In this document: one piece after another, positions 1 through 11,802 of the stretch | Numbering within the stretch: the first letter of the stretch is position 1 | Layout of the letters: every line of letters starts with the position of its first letter | Made by a program: the position numbers and the translations under genes | Assembly (NCBI GenBank): GCA_020881915.1 | Contig: JAJFPB010000003.1 | Coordinates: forward strand, 4,898,001 to 4,962,000 | DNA from: Paramyrothecium sp. XJ0827 | Taxonomy: Eukaryota > Ascomycota > Sordariomycetes > Hypocreales > Stachybotryaceae | Reading direction: 5' to 3' | DNA length: 64,000 nucleotides | Notes under the pieces: generated by a model | The model's input: only the letters and a program-made list of their open reading frames with translations | Database searches by the model: none | What the model was told of the DNA's origin: nothing

Positions 1-462
1 CATTCATCAACATTATTGGTTTAGGATTGGAGCAATACAAAAACTCGGTCATCAAGGCGTCACAACAGGGCCAGCGATCCCGAGCATAATCTGTGTACTA
101 ACTTTACCCTCTAAGCTAATCGAAGTCCCTCATCCGCATATCTCCGCCAAGAAATCTCTTCGGACACGCCATGCCTCCAATTGCTCAAGCAAAGTCAACT
201 TTGTCAACCTCCGGCTGACGCTTGCGCAGCTCATCAGCAAGAGGCTCCTGGACGGTATCAATAGCAATTTTTGGTCTAGTCTCCTCCCATCGTATCTCGT
301 CGCGCGACGGCACCCATGGTTTTTCCATACCGGGCTTCAGATATCTTCGATAGTCCGATGGCTCGAGCATGGGGATGAAACTGCCATGAGACCATTTCAA
401 GATAGATCCGAAATACCTTTGGATCGTCAGCACCTAAAAGAGTGTAATACTTGCGGAGGGGC
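1..462. other. Left-edge region, no firm gene
   Basis: This stretch lies downstream of the small secreted protein gene on the minus strand. It holds one open frame of 82 codons on the minus strand (185-433) whose composition looks protein-like (many charged residues, Trp, Pro) but which matches no family I know. It could be a separate exon of a gene running off the window edge, or chance. I see no RNA gene or repeat here. Confidence 0.4.
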
Positions 463-744
463 TTACTTGTAACCTGGCCGCTTGCAGTACGCAGTCTTGT
501 CTCCGTCGTACTCTTCAAGACAATATTTGATAGAATCGACTTTACCCACGCCGATAACACAGCTCCAGCCAGGGGCATTGGTGCATTTCTTGCCGGTGCA
601 TGAGGTGGAATAGGGGATCACCGTCATGCAGCAATATGTATCGTAATTTTCCGGGCACAAAGGGTATCGCTCAGCACGATCTGAAAGATCAGCGGCGGTG
701 GCACCAGCCGCCAGGGCAACCGCGAGAAGGCCTTTGAAGTGCAT
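463..744 (-). CDS. Small secreted cysteine-rich protein (effector-like)
   Basis: Single-exon frame of 93 residues. The first 17-18 residues form a typical secretion signal (basic Lys4, then an Ala/Leu-rich core ending in Ala-Ala). The mature part of about 75 residues has eight Cys, including a Cys-Cys pair near residue 38 and a C-x4-C spacing soon after, an even number that fits four disulfides. There is no membrane segment after the signal. Size, signal and Cys density fit fungal secreted effectors, antimicrobial peptides or apoplastic proteins, but I do not recognise the family. The spacing is not that of hydrophobins, because only one Cys-Cys pair is present. Role is unknown; secretion is inferred from sequence. 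A 33-base GT...AG stretch overlaps the stop codon but is too short to be a likely intron. Confidence 0.7.
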   Translation of the reverse strand: MHFKGLLAVALAAGATAADLSDRAERYPLCPENYDTYCCMTVIPYSTSCTGKKCTNAPGWSCVIGVGKVDSIKYCLEEYDGDKTAYCKRPGYK

Positions 745-1124
745 GGTATGACCTTTGTCCTAACTGCTTACAAGCGTCGAGTTCTTTGGGAATGATGTTA
801 GACGCAGGTTTGCGGGGAACGCAAGAGTCCTTGATTCTCAAACAAGGCTTCCATGCTAGGGACTAGGATAAGCCAACCCATCATTGGGTCCTATACGAGC
901 AGAGCCTCATATTGGCTGCGCCGCAGCTCAGCCCTTTTTTTATGGCTCAAAGCGTCACGTGTCTTCCCTGTAGATCTTGCGTGTTTGCAATCTATTGGTT
1001 CAGCCCTTCATTCAATTAGGCTCCCTTCGACATGACCAGGATCATTCGCTACATCTATGACGAGACTTATGGTGCCCGCTGTATCACCTAGATAGTATTG
1101 AGCTCTCACGTACCATATTCAGCC

Positions 1125-4100
1125 ATGCCAAACGAGCTCGGCCTTAATCTCCTGTACGAGCCTCCCCGGAACGTGACAGTAACGGCTGAGTATGTTCCCC
1201 GAATGATGTCGCGCTTCTAGCCGAAGTATTAACGGTTGATCTTGGCATAGTATAGTCTTTGTTCACGGTCTGGGAGGTGGGTATCTTGGAACTTGGGCGA
1301 GTGGCAGTGTCTGCTGGCCGAAAGACCTACTCAAAGAGGACATCCCTGGCGCGCGAATCTTTTCGGTAAGAGAGTGAAAATGCTTGATTCACTCGCCCCA
1401 ATTAGTGCCAACGCACTCAATCTCCCAAATTCTTTGACTAATTAGAAGTGAAGAAAGGCTATAGCTCAAAGGTTTTTCAGACTGCCGAGCCCGGAAGCCG
1501 GACAAGTATCGTCGGCCAAGCCGAGAGTCTCCTCAACGACCTCGCCCGGTCGCGCCGTGGTTTGAAGGTTGGAAAGATTAATTCCATCATTTAGTACACT
1601 GCTGAAATGGCTGGCTGTTTAGGATGAGCGACCGATTGTGTTTCTTTGCCACAGCTTGGGCGGCCTCGTGGTAAAACAAGTATGTGGTTGACTGTTGTAA
1701 TGCAAGAATACGAAGCTTGCTAAGCAAAGAATCAGGCGCTTCTTAGATCTTTTGAGCACTACCACAGCAAACAAACCCCAGTATCTACCCTGGGAAATGT
1801 GTTCTCAATGACGCGCGGTGTCATTTTCATGGGCACTCCTCATCGTGGAAGCTCCAAAGCCACTCTTGGCAAGATAGCCGCCAAAGTCGGGAAGATATTG
1901 GGTGCAAGCGACCACATGCTCAAGTCTCTCGAAAACGACTCGGCCCTTCTGGAGCAGCAACGGAGTTCCTTCGATTCGATCCGGCCAAACTTCCTTACTG
2001 TGTGCTTGTGGGAGGATCTCCCCATGCCTTTCATTGGCCTAGTCAGTGCAAACCGATTAACCTTGCAAATGATCTCTAAGACTAAAACAATCATACATCA
2101 CAGGTTGTCCCCGAGGCATCTGCCTGCATCGACGGCTCAGAAGTACCCAAAGAACCAATCCCTGGCCGCGACCACAGATCCATGGTCAAGTTTGAATCTA
2201 GGACCGATAAAGGCTATTTAATTGTCTTAGACTATATTGATCGTGCTCTGCATGCGCAAGCACAACATGAATCATCGTGTAAGCATCCTTACAAGCTCAG
2301 GACCGACCGAGATAACTTATCATACCTGTATAGCAAGTGAATCGGATGAAGCAGCTGAGGATATTTCTGCTACGTATGAGTCAATTGCTATCCAATGTTT
2401 GTCCAGACCCTTGTGCGCTACAATAAGTTGCTGACTCTGCTGTAGGTATCAACAACTCTTTGAGTTTCGACGAGATTAACGATCGATTTGAAGGGATTAT
2501 TGAAGCCCACAAAAGCCTCGAGGATTCTCGAAAGAGCAGTTATGATTGGATATTTGAGGCGAATGGAATAGGTTTCTCCGAGTGGCTCCAAACAGAAGGG
2601 GGCCTCTTCTGGATCAACGGTAAAGCAGGTTCGGGGAAGTCTACTCTGATGAAATTTATTGCCAGCCGCTTGGAATCCAAAGCTCATGACGCACCCGAAG
2701 ACTCTTCGTCCAAATCACCCTTGAAAGTCGCCAGCTACTTCTTCTGGGCTGCCGGCACTACTATTCAGAAATCCCAGCAAGGTCTATTCAGGACGATTCT
2801 CTTCCATCTCCTGTGGAAACAACCTCATATGGTGCAGAAGGTGTTTTCGCAGCAATGGAGTCTCATCTACCCCAAAGTTGAAGAGCTTTGTCGAATGGAG
2901 GAGAGACTCCGCCAGAAAAGCAACCTCCCCAGAACAGACGATTGGAGAGCTCGAGTCCTCGGAAACCTCCATGCATACGTTACACACGCCGGTATTCTGA
3001 AGTGGAACAGGACTAATTTCCTCGTACCTCTAAAGTACATATTATCGCACTCCACATTCAGTCGAACGCTTCTATTGATTGATGGCCTTGACGAATATGA
3101 GGGATCAGAGGACAACTTAGACGGCTTAGTTGCCATTCTACAATCTTGGTCTAAACTACCTAACGTAAAGGTTTGTGTATCGACTCGGCCATGGACCATC
3201 TTTGAAACAAACTTTGGCCAGGGCCAAGTTCCATCCTTGAGGCTTCAAGACCTCACGTTGGGCGACATAACGCTTTACGTAGCTGATTCTTTTAAACATT
3301 CTTCCATTATGAGCATTTTCAGACGTGCGAATCCTCACATATTACCAGAGCTTCAGGCCAATATCATCAAAAAAGCCGAGGGTGTCTTCCTTTGGGTATA
3401 CCTGGTTGTCAAGTCATTGACGAGCGGTCTTCGAAACGGCGACGAGGTATCAGCACTCCAGCGGCGCATTGATGAGCTGCCCAGTGACTTGGATGCGCTC
3501 TATCGTCACATGATACGCCTTGTGCCGGAGCGTTATTGGTCTTCTTCTTATCGCCTCTTCAGTGTGGTGAAGAACTCAAAGAGATCTCCTACTGCGTTGC
3601 TTCTTTGGTATGTTGGCGAACGCGGGTATGAGCCACTGGAGCGTAACATCAGCGACGAGACAAAACTAGCCAGGTGCTACCAACTCTACCTTCGATTAAT
3701 GAGTCAATGCGCTGGTTTATTGGAGTTACGCTCCAGTGAGGCCGACATGACGATTGATACAACCGACACGACCGCAGACATGTTGATTGATGACGATACC
3801 GATCTTATGCGGTTTGGAAGAAATCGAACCTTTCGCGAAGTATACAGTATTGGCTCAACCGTTCATTACCTACACCGCACAACGCATGACTTCTTGGCTC
3901 TGGAGGATATTCAGGAACTTTGGAAAGGCCGCGTCCCAGAGCAAAAGTTCGACAGCTACAGTTGGCTCGCTACCCGTGCATTCATCGACTATTACGAAAG
4001 TGAGATGCGCATCCAAGAAGCGGAAGGCGAATACGTTTCCTCAGCAGACAACTATGAGCGGGATGAGTGCCAAAGGATCTGTCATTGGTATCTTGCAGAC

Positions 4101-4361
4101 TCTCCTAACAAAGGTGTTGTCTCAATGCTATTGACAGTGATCCGGAGTCTTCAAAGGTACTCGTTTGGTGATCCGGACTCCGACGATGTCAACGAGATCA
4201 CGCCTTTATTAGAGCCCTTCGTCAAGTCTTGGTCATCCTGGTGCTGTTTTCTGATATGGCCCAGGCAAGAGTTCTATCCGACTGTAGGGAAAAATATTGG
4301 TGACCGCCAAAGGGCAGCTGACGATATCCGTACTGTTCTTAAGTGGATAGATAGCATTTAA
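1125..4361 (+). CDS. NOD-like receptor: alpha/beta hydrolase + NACHT NTPase
   Basis: Model join(1125..1189, 1251..1365, 1454..1567, 1623..1679, 1736..2041, 2104..2278, 2334..2396, 2446..4361), 936 aa. Residues about 22-280 form a SesB/DUF676-like serine hydrolase: strand and turn DIVFVHGLGG, nucleophile elbow CHSLGG (Ser109), and the family block RGVIFMGTPHRGS. A NACHT domain follows: Walker A GKAGSGKST (357-365) and Walker B LLLIDGLDE (about 505-513), then the winged-helix region usual in fungal NACHT proteins. The protein ends there with no WD40, ankyrin or TPR repeats, so it is either a short NLR or has lost its sensor. Fungal proteins of this design act in heterokaryon incompatibility and programmed cell death; here that is family knowledge, not shown. 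Seven introns were placed by reading-frame continuity. The donor at 2042 (GTCAGT) is the least certain. Confidence 0.85.
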
Positions 4362-5152
4362 GCCTTTGGTGCAAGGCTCTGATAATGATTGTATGTAAAA
4401 AAACACAGAAACGCGCCGAAACAATCGCCTGATCGGTTTGTTTCTAGATGGCTATCAATTTTTCCATGACATTGTTCAGACAGACTAAGGCCATTTTGAA
4501 CAAGATTCCTTGTCCATCGTGAGGAAGGACCCTGAAATGATAAGAAGTGCTGGAGTTTGAGTGATTGTTGCTCTTTTCTCGTGAATTGAGGTTATCTATG
4601 GGGTTTCCCTGTTCAAAGTAATTTTGGAGACGCTCACAAGCTATAAGCCCAGCACGTACTAAAAGAAATCGTTTACCCCTAATTTGGCTGCCTCGTCATT
4701 TATGATGAGTACTTAGCATTTGAAGTGAGTTCATGTAGTTGTCGGTTGATGTAGAACTTATTATTGGAATATATACAAGTCAAGCCATCTTCAATAACTG
4801 ATGACTTCCACGCATACCAGACATATCTTGATGTAAGGGTCTCATCTCGTATGATATGGGGCAGCATGACATATTTCCGAAGGGCATAGACTGAAGAACA
4901 AAAGGTTCAAAAGCCAATCGGTTGCAACCGATTCCTACCAAGTTGTGATTAATCACAATGAATTGGGTATACTTCATATTGAACGCCAATCCCTAATTTT
5001 AAATTTACTTCATAACATTACACATACTCCATACAGTGGAAGTGCAGCCCCCTCAGCATTTCCGAACGACGTCATAGGTACGTGAAAATAAGCACGAATC
5101 AAAGCATTTTCTTTCAAGCTTCTCTTCCCATCTGTACTCAACTGGGATTCCG
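4362..5152. other. Intergenic, AT-rich
   Basis: Downstream of the NLR gene and downstream of the minus-strand membrane protein gene, so it holds both 3' ends. AT-rich. No open frame looks real and I see no repeat or RNA gene. Confidence 0.6.
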
Positions 5153-7129
5153 TCAGGTTGCTCTCTTGTGATAAACCGACCCCAGCTGGATCTGATTTTG
5201 GTCTTGTTTAGGAATCTCAGACTCTTCCATGTACAGGCCGAAGAAGCCGTCACCAACAGCGCGATACCGGTATATCCAAAGTGAACAGTCCTGCAACTCG
5301 TGTTTGCTCGGATCGTTGCCTCCAATGAATGATTGCGAATACTCCTTACTTGCCACCATCGATCTAAGGACCTTGGCCATGGCCAGCGTGCCATCGCGGG
5401 GAACGACCACGCGATTTGCCCATAGTTGGATGAAAGAGTCCAGTACCAACTGCACGAGTACAACTAGGACCAGTATCAAAGTGATAAGCCCAGGATGAGA
5501 GACGTTCAAGTGTGATCCACGCTCCGGTGCTATTCCTTGGACTACAATCTTTTCGTTCCTATCAGCGGCGGAAGCTATCGCGCCAATGGTGAAACGCGAA
5601 AGGAACAGAGCCATATCATCAGTGCGACCCTCAAAAGGCAGACCGTAGACGGCTTCCGCAGGGTAGCTCTGGAATTGGAGATCGGCGTCCTTGGCGAGAG
5701 AAGATGCCCCATAGCCCTGCCATGCGACGGCGCCCGACGCGATAGACCTGAACTCATCGCTTGCTTCATGTTCAGGACGAGAAGAGTTGGCCACCCGGCC
5801 GACAGTCACATCGCATTCATAATACCAGGGCGTCTGTAGTGATGCCTCAAATGCGGATATCTTGCTACATCCTGTACCGCAAGTTTGTGTTGTGTTGACG
5901 AAATAAGTTGTCTGGCCAACTCCACCCGCAACAGGCACGTCAATAATTCTGTCGCCATCATTGGTGGCCACCGTGATGTTGGTTCCGCTGCCATCACCGC
6001 CCCCTATCACCCTGGAGGCAGCGCAAGTCACCGTAGCGTTGATCGTCCTCGAGGTAATAACGTCGAGGAGCTCGGCATTATCTTTTTCAAGAGATGCCGC
6101 TGATATTTCGTGGAAGGCGTATACGCAAATATCGTCGCAAAACAGGAGCGGGTCTCCGGGTGTCCAGAGAGTGCCTTCGGGCGGGATGTTGGCTAGGGTT
6201 TCGAAAGAGTATGCCACCGAGACGATGCCGTAGCTGCGAGGAGGGAGTCTCAGCAGGGGTGTGGTATAAGTTTGTCAATTAAATTCCCGAGTCTTACTTG
6301 GTCGCAACGTAATGTTGGGCACCAATGGCTTCAGATTTCGTGGACACGACGCGGCCCACGTCAAAACCTGACATATTGGCGAGCAAGACCTGCCCTGGGA
6401 CCATCAGCGCCTGTTTCGTGGCTGATTCTACTGAGTAAAGAAGGCCTAGCGAGGCTACAGCGACTTGGGATCCCTGGATCATGTGGTCAGGAGCAGCCAG
6501 CTTCATGCAGTCGATGGACCTACGAGAATAACCACGAGCCAAAGGACAACAACCATGTGCACAAAGAGTCGGCGGGATTTGAAAGCCAGGCTGACGAGGT
6601 GCGTGATGCTTTCGGCCTGTAGAATACGCTCTACCTCGTACCTTGACCTGTATCTACGGCTCAGAATCCACCATCTCAAATCGCCAACCATGACATCAAG
6701 GCTCTTCGCAATGGCCAAACCCAGAGCGATCGACAAGCCAGTGATGAGAGCGTTGAAGCGGTACTTGGAGCCATTAGACAAGACGGGTCGATTCAGGGAG
6801 TAGTGTATCAGCAGCATTGCTATCGCCATTGCAAGAATAGCCGTTAGTAGCCATCTCGCTATGACACGAGCGGCGATTCGAGCACGGCGTTCCTTTCTCG
6901 CATGCAGCCCCCTAGGACCCGATAGACGTCCAGGGTGTCGTCGATCCTGGCTGAAGTAGGGTTCACTGCTGTAGAAGCTCTCTCGGGACGACAGAGCATG
7001 TAATGGTTCCAATGCGCTCTGGTTTGTACTAGGTTGAGGAAGTAAAGCGAATGGCAACTGGCGGTCCATTCCAATGCGTGGTTCTCTCGACGTGGGCAGC
7101 GGGACGTAGTAGCGATCACTGGGGGACAA
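5153..7129 (-). CDS. Multi-pass membrane protein, uncharacterised fungal family
   Basis: Model complement(join(5153..6233, 6298..6473, 6524..7129)), 620 aa. The N-terminal ~75 residues are polar and disordered. Two membrane segments follow (LLTAILAMAIAMLLIHY and NALITGLSIALGLAIA), then the block GDLRWWILSRR, a third segment (MVVVLWLVVIL), a large probably extracytoplasmic domain of about 300 residues with several Cys and N-glycosylation sequons, and a last segment LITLILVLVVLVQLVL before a cytoplasmic tail. This order is that of a large family of unnamed ascomycete membrane proteins; I know no assigned role. The 50-nt first intron (GTAGGT...CAG) and 64-nt second intron restore a single frame and give family-like joins (VVIL-GSQVAVASLG and YVAT-NYGIVSVAYS). 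Confidence 0.8.
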
Positions 7130-8817
7130 TTGTCACATGCGTCAGTCAAGGGCGGAGACGATCCTATATGGCCTTCTGGCCTACATGTTCAAACGCCAAC
7201 GCAAATTGATTCGAGAAAGCTTGGCTTCGGGCCGGAAGTGTGGGGCCGGCTCCATCCTTTAATGCCATGGTTGTGTCAAAGCAGCAAAAGGCTAAGGGAC
7301 GGACCATGGCGCAGGATGCTTTGATTGGGCCTGTCGTAAAGGACGAAGAAGCTAGTGTCGGCAGCCCAAGCCTTATAACTTAATCGGTATCGCCTGTCTC
7401 AGGATTTAGGTTGCGCCGAAGTCTTGAGGACAAGGATGTTTTGTCTTGGGCCCGGTGCGAAGAAGGCACAGGGGCTCTTGGCTGTGTGTTCATCGGCCAT
7501 GATGGGTACAGCAGGGTTCCTGAGCGAGTCGACGCGGCGTGGGCGTGTCGCGGCCGGAACAGATCAGCGGCAGCAAGCAGACTTAGCAGGGTAAAAGTGC
7601 CGTAACTCAAACCCAAGGTCGCTGACGTGCCTTTTTAGGTACTGGTAGCTGCTTGAACATCTAACAAAGTCTCGTCGGCGCAACCCTCGTACCCTGTTAT
7701 TTAACTCTAACACCTCTACGGATACGGTGTCCGTCCTCTGTGGGGATGCCTGCTTGCATGGATCCCGTTTACCATCACATCACATCCGCAGTCCCAATCA
7801 CCAACCACACAACATGGAACACTACACCTCACTCACCATTTATAGCATGACTAATTCCATACCTTACTCTACAAAGAAACGACGTTGCCTCCTCATGCCA
7901 ACCTTAGTTTAGGCCACCAAGCCCATCGCCTCCTCCCCCAGCGACGTAGTGCTTCCCATGCAAGACCCCTACATGGCACAGATCGTCAATGGAGTCCAGA
8001 ACTATGAGTTCCGACGGTACAGCCTTCGACCTTCTGTCAAGAGGAGATGGTTCTACTGTACCGCAACGCACTCGAGCATCACCCACATTTGCGAGACTTC
8101 CCACCCTCGGACTCGCAATTCTGGCGACGAGCCCGTTGTCGAGGACGGTCTCGGCAACGGTGAGTGCAGCTCGCAACACCAAGACCGGAATGGGCACGAC
8201 TTTGCCCGCAAAATTCTTGCAGCCTTCCAGCTTCGGGACCTAATCTCTCTCTCAATAACATGAGGGACAGGTGCGGTTTCAAGCGCTGTGTCCAGGGACT
8301 TGTCTACCTTCCCAGGCCTATTAGCAGCAGAAGTCATGATGAAACATGGCAACACAAGACTTGTTCTCGATGATTTGAACGGGCTTCTGAATTCAGCCGT
8401 CGAGACGTGGCTTGTAGATTTTATTATTATTATTTTTTTTTTTTTTGGAAGTTTGAGCCCATAGACTAGGTCCAGTAACGGGTTAACAGGCGACAAAGAT
8501 GCCAATCCTAGCCATCCAAGTTCCGGTGAGCATCACGGCTGCAGTGTCAGACGAATCCTGGGCCTAAACCGCCTTGCGTTAGCAGCGTGTCATTCCAAGT
8601 CATGCGTAGGGCGCAACGGCATGTGGGGGTGCAAGTCTCGGCTCCAGTCGGCTTGTCCCAGTTATTCAGCCAACTCGCATGACTCGATATTTAATCCCTT
8701 CAAACTTCGAGGCCGATGTTCGGGCACCCTGCGATACGGACTGTGTGCTTCTCGTTACTTTTTCGTCTTTGAGATTTGATTCGGGGTCGTTCTTTTGATC
8801 AACCGGTTCCCGTCGCA
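7130..8817. other. Intergenic region, weak open frames only
   Basis: Promoter side of the membrane protein gene (minus) and of the PAI2-type gene (plus). A 78-codon minus frame at 7380-7616 starts with a signal-like hydrophobic stretch but has low-complexity downstream sequence. Overlapping minus frames between 7904 and 8505 conflict with each other and show no domain. I would not call a gene without transcript data. Confidence 0.45.
8418..8446. repeat. ATT-repeat / poly-T low-complexity tract
   Basis: A run of ATT triplets passes into 14 or more T residues. It is a simple repeat with no gene attached, and could be the end of an old retroposed insert, but no such insert is recognisable next to it. 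Confidence 0.8.
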
Positions 8818-9597
8818 ATGTATCTCCGCGCTGTTCACGCCGATGCCTCAATCGCCACCCTGCGGTCATTGATTCGCGAAAACCCCCTAGGGCTTTTGAC
8901 GACAGCTATCCGTTCAGAGAATAACCCTTTCATTCTCACGAGTCACATTCCATTCATCCTCGATGTCAAAGACGAGGACAGTGAAACGGAACTTGGTGTC
9001 TTGCGAGGACATCTCGCCCGAGCGAATCCTCAGGCAAAAGTCCTGATTGAAGCAGCGCAGGCACGAAAAACATCGAACCCAGCGGAAGCCAATGTTCTCG
9101 AGGACGAGGTTCTTGTACTTTTCAACAGTACGGCCCAGCACTATGTGACGCCAAAGTTCTACACCGAGACAAAGCCCAGCACGGGCAAGGTCGTGCCCAC
9201 TTGGAACTACGCCGCGTCGCAGGTCTACGGGAAGGCCAAGATCTACTGGGACCACAAGTCCAGCGAGTCTGTTTCGTTCCTGGCCACCCAGATGCATGAC
9301 CTGACTGAGCACACGGAAAGATCAGTCATGGGGTTTGATGGCAGTGAAGGGAAACCAGGGCCATGGAAGGTATCCGATGCACCGGAAAAGTATATCGAAT
9401 TGCTCCAGAAGAGTGTCATTGGGATAGAAATCAAGATCGACCGCCTGGAAGGCAAGTTCAAGATGAGCCAGGAGTCGCCTCTAGGGGACCGGCAAGGAGT
9501 CATTGAGGGCTTCAAATCGTTGGGTACGGAAGTTGGCGACAAGGTTTCTGAGCTCGTAAAACAGCGAGGGGATCTGAAAGATTCGAAAAAGGCTTAG
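8818..9597 (+). CDS. FMN-binding PAI2-type protein
   Basis: Intronless, 259 aa from the ATG at 8818 (MYLRAVHA...), the start that matches the family N-terminus; the open frame extends a little further upstream without an ATG of better context. The sequence follows the PAI2/FMN_bind_2 split-barrel family throughout: an N-terminal block ending in ENPLGLLTTA, the strand ILTSHIPFIL, the GVLRGHLARANPQ block, VLVLFNSTAQHYVTPKFY, and VPTWNYAASQVYGKAKIYWD. In bacteria, relatives act as negative regulators of sporulation and degradative enzymes. In fungi the role is unknown, and flavin binding is expected from the fold. Cytosolic, with no signal or membrane segment. The last ~25 residues are Lys/Asp-rich and probably flexible. 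Confidence 0.88.
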   Translation: MYLRAVHADASIATLRSLIRENPLGLLTTAIRSENNPFILTSHIPFILDVKDEDSETELGVLRGHLARANPQAKVLIEAAQARKTSNPAEANVLEDEVLVLFNSTAQHYVTPKFYTETKPSTGKVVPTWNYAASQVYGKAKIYWDHKSSESVSFLATQMHDLTEHTERSVMGFDGSEGKPGPWKVSDAPEKYIELLQKSVIGIEIKIDRLEGKFKMSQESPLGDRQGVIEGFKSLGTEVGDKVSELVKQRGDLKDSKKA

Positions 9598-10482
9598 AAG
9601 CCAGTCTAAAGAGCTTCCAAATAGATTTGTATATGCAAATCCTTATTGGTGAGACCGGTCTTGTTCAAACCCTCATTAGCATTATGGTCAACTACCACTC
9701 AGCCATGTTGAGTCAACAGTACTTTTGAATCCTGGCTCAAAGTCATCTGGCTGAGAATCGGCTGCAGAATGATATGTTTCAGTTGGCCCTTTTCCTTTTG
9801 CTTTCGTCTAGTCTTATCCGGAACTGTACGATCACTCCTGAGCTCCACCGTCTTTGGTAGGTCCTGTCTAGGTAGATCTTTTTGTCCGACATAGACATAG
9901 AGTTCTCCGCATCGGTTGCTCCACCCTTCTCCCATAAATCTCCTAGCTCGGCCAAGCCACGTTTTTGGACATTTGTTAGAAGTTTCATTATAGATTCAAG
10001 AACATTGCAGGACTGAATGCCTCTTTCAAAACCTGCTATATTACCGCCAAAATCTAGAAGGGCCGACATGCTCCTGAGCTGTAACATATCCTCATCAGAT
10101 TGTACCTTGCTTGGTTCTCACATCAATCATGAAAACCAGATCTCCCCGCCACAGATGTTGCCGAACAAGCAGTTTCTCAGGACATATCTGGACGAAATGG
10201 ATCATGGCCATTTGTCAAATGCTTTTGCAGACTAAAAACCTCAAAGACGGAACCGACGAGGCATGAAGCAACATTTTTCAAACATGAATCGTGATATTAA
10301 TTCTTGAGATGAATACATTATAGTTCTATAGATGTTGTGGTACAGTATATTAGGTGCGAACAAGACCTCAATTTGATGAGTCTGGTAAATTGCTAGGGAT
10401 CATATCTTATGACAATCCCCCGCTCTCCAAACACAATCTCCTCATGCTAGCCCATTAGGCATACTTGACAGCATGGTCCCAC
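9598..10482. other. Intergenic, possible gene relic on minus strand
   Basis: A minus-strand frame at 9779-10087 (102 codons) reads like a real protein (helical, mixed charge, block DLWEKGGATDAEN) but has no recognised domain. The sequence upstream (10090-10240) is protein-like in a different frame and contains stops. This may be the remains of a gene, or a gene whose introns I cannot place. No complete model can be supported. Confidence 0.3.
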
Positions 10483-11255
10483 TTAAGTAAATTGGCAGTC
10501 GGTCTGGTCAGTCTTGACGACGTCACTAAGGTCAGAGCCAAGCAGACCAGCACGTTCAATCCAAGCCTGGTCACAAATGTTAGGGAAATACTACCACTTC
10601 AAGGTCGCAATATGACTTACGTCCAACACTGAGTCTTCTGGGTGCTGATCCCGGCTGAGGATGAATAGGGTGGAGAAGTTGCTTGCCTGTACAATCGCAA
10701 TGTCGTTGGCGTAGTCTACCACAATGGGCTGTTAGCGCTATCTAAGAGTGGAGATGCGTGGGTGTCAAGTCATACCCTGAACAATGTAGTTGGGGCCAGC
10801 ACATGGCTCGCCCGGCTGACGGGGGAATTGGACCCGGAAAGCACCAGCGACGCCGTAGGCGGGATCGGCAGGGGAAGCTGTGCCGAGAATGTTGACGGCT
10901 CTGCCTTGCGCCTCACACGTGTTGTTGACCTGGACCGTGCCGTTGTCCTAGTCATGGTTAGCCCTATTCGTCGTCCCTGTTTGCAACCACGGCAAGGATT
11001 TGTCTGACATACGTTGAGGGCATACTGAGCATAAATGCACTTGCAGCCTGCAGTGAAGGGAGCAATTGTGCCGGCTACCTGGTACCAGCGGCCGAGGTAA
11101 GACTCCAATTGAAACCCACTGTCGGCTGTTGGGTAGAAGCAATGGCCATCCCATATCGATGGCACGACACTCGGGACCTTGGGAGTTGTGTCGTTGGACG
11201 CGGCGTGGGAGGCCGTGGCCAATGAGGCGACGGTGAAGACTGTTTGGGCGCGCAT
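10483..11255 (-). CDS. Secreted lipocalin-like protein
   Basis: Model complement(join(10483..10566, 10621..10715, 10776..10947, 11013..11255)), 197 aa, four exons with three introns of 54-65 nt, all GT...AG and frame-consistent. Residues 1-18 are a signal peptide. The mature protein has the lipocalin signature GRWYQVAGT (SCR1, G-x-W), followed by Cys pairs (CKC, C...C in the DNGTVQVNNTCEAQGRAV strand) and a C-terminal strand-helix portion ending QTDCQFT. It resembles apolipoprotein D/Blc-like lipocalins, which carry small hydrophobic ligands in a beta-barrel; the ligand here is unknown. The secretion signal implies an extracellular or wall role. The four- or five-Cys pattern suggests one or two disulfides. 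Its neighbours do not indicate a pathway. Confidence 0.85.
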
Positions 11256-11802
11256 GGTGATGATTCTGGCGGCAATGGTAGGTGCGGTAGTGTAGAATTT
11301 ACTTTAAATCTTTCTAGTCGTCCAGTGGGATGAGATTGAGATTACTGAGACACTTTGGCTGGCTGGTATTGGCGGGATAGGTACTTGATGTCTGTCTGAT
11401 GTTTTACTTATACCGTCCGGAGATCTCCATCTCGGGCCGCCAAGGATGCCGAAGTGCGATGGCCGAGACAGGAATTCATCATGACGTTGACATGTTGACG
11501 CACATGGCTAGGCGCTTCCCCAGTTTTTCCTTGCAAACTCAAGTGCCGATCGACAGCGCAAGAGCCGAAGCGGGTCTGGAGTCGCATTTCTAATTTCTGG
11601 GGCCGCCTTTTCATCCGCCTACCCTGGAGAAACGGCCGACCGCCCTACAAGTCTATGATGAGCACGATCCCGCCGTCACAGTGACGATCGGATCTTCGGG
11701 CGACTCCGATGCAACGCCAGGAACCCGTGCCTGACGCTTGGCTTGTATTGGCTAGAAGTGCGACACCTGATGCAATGCATTCGATTTATGTAAACAACTT
11801 TA
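11256..11802. other. Promoter side of the lipocalin gene, otherwise empty
   Basis: About 550 bases upstream of the lipocalin gene and downstream of the next minus-strand gene. Short open frames on both strands overlap each other and show no signal, domain or codon bias that would support a gene. Confidence 0.5.

Noticed and set aside
185..433. 82-codon frame as a separate gene
   Set aside because: Protein-like but isolated near the window edge with no signal, domain or partner exon; mentioned only as part of the edge region.
7904..8505. Overlapping minus-strand frames of 97 and 150 codons
   Set aside because: The two frames compete for the same DNA, no splice join unites them, and neither shows a domain.
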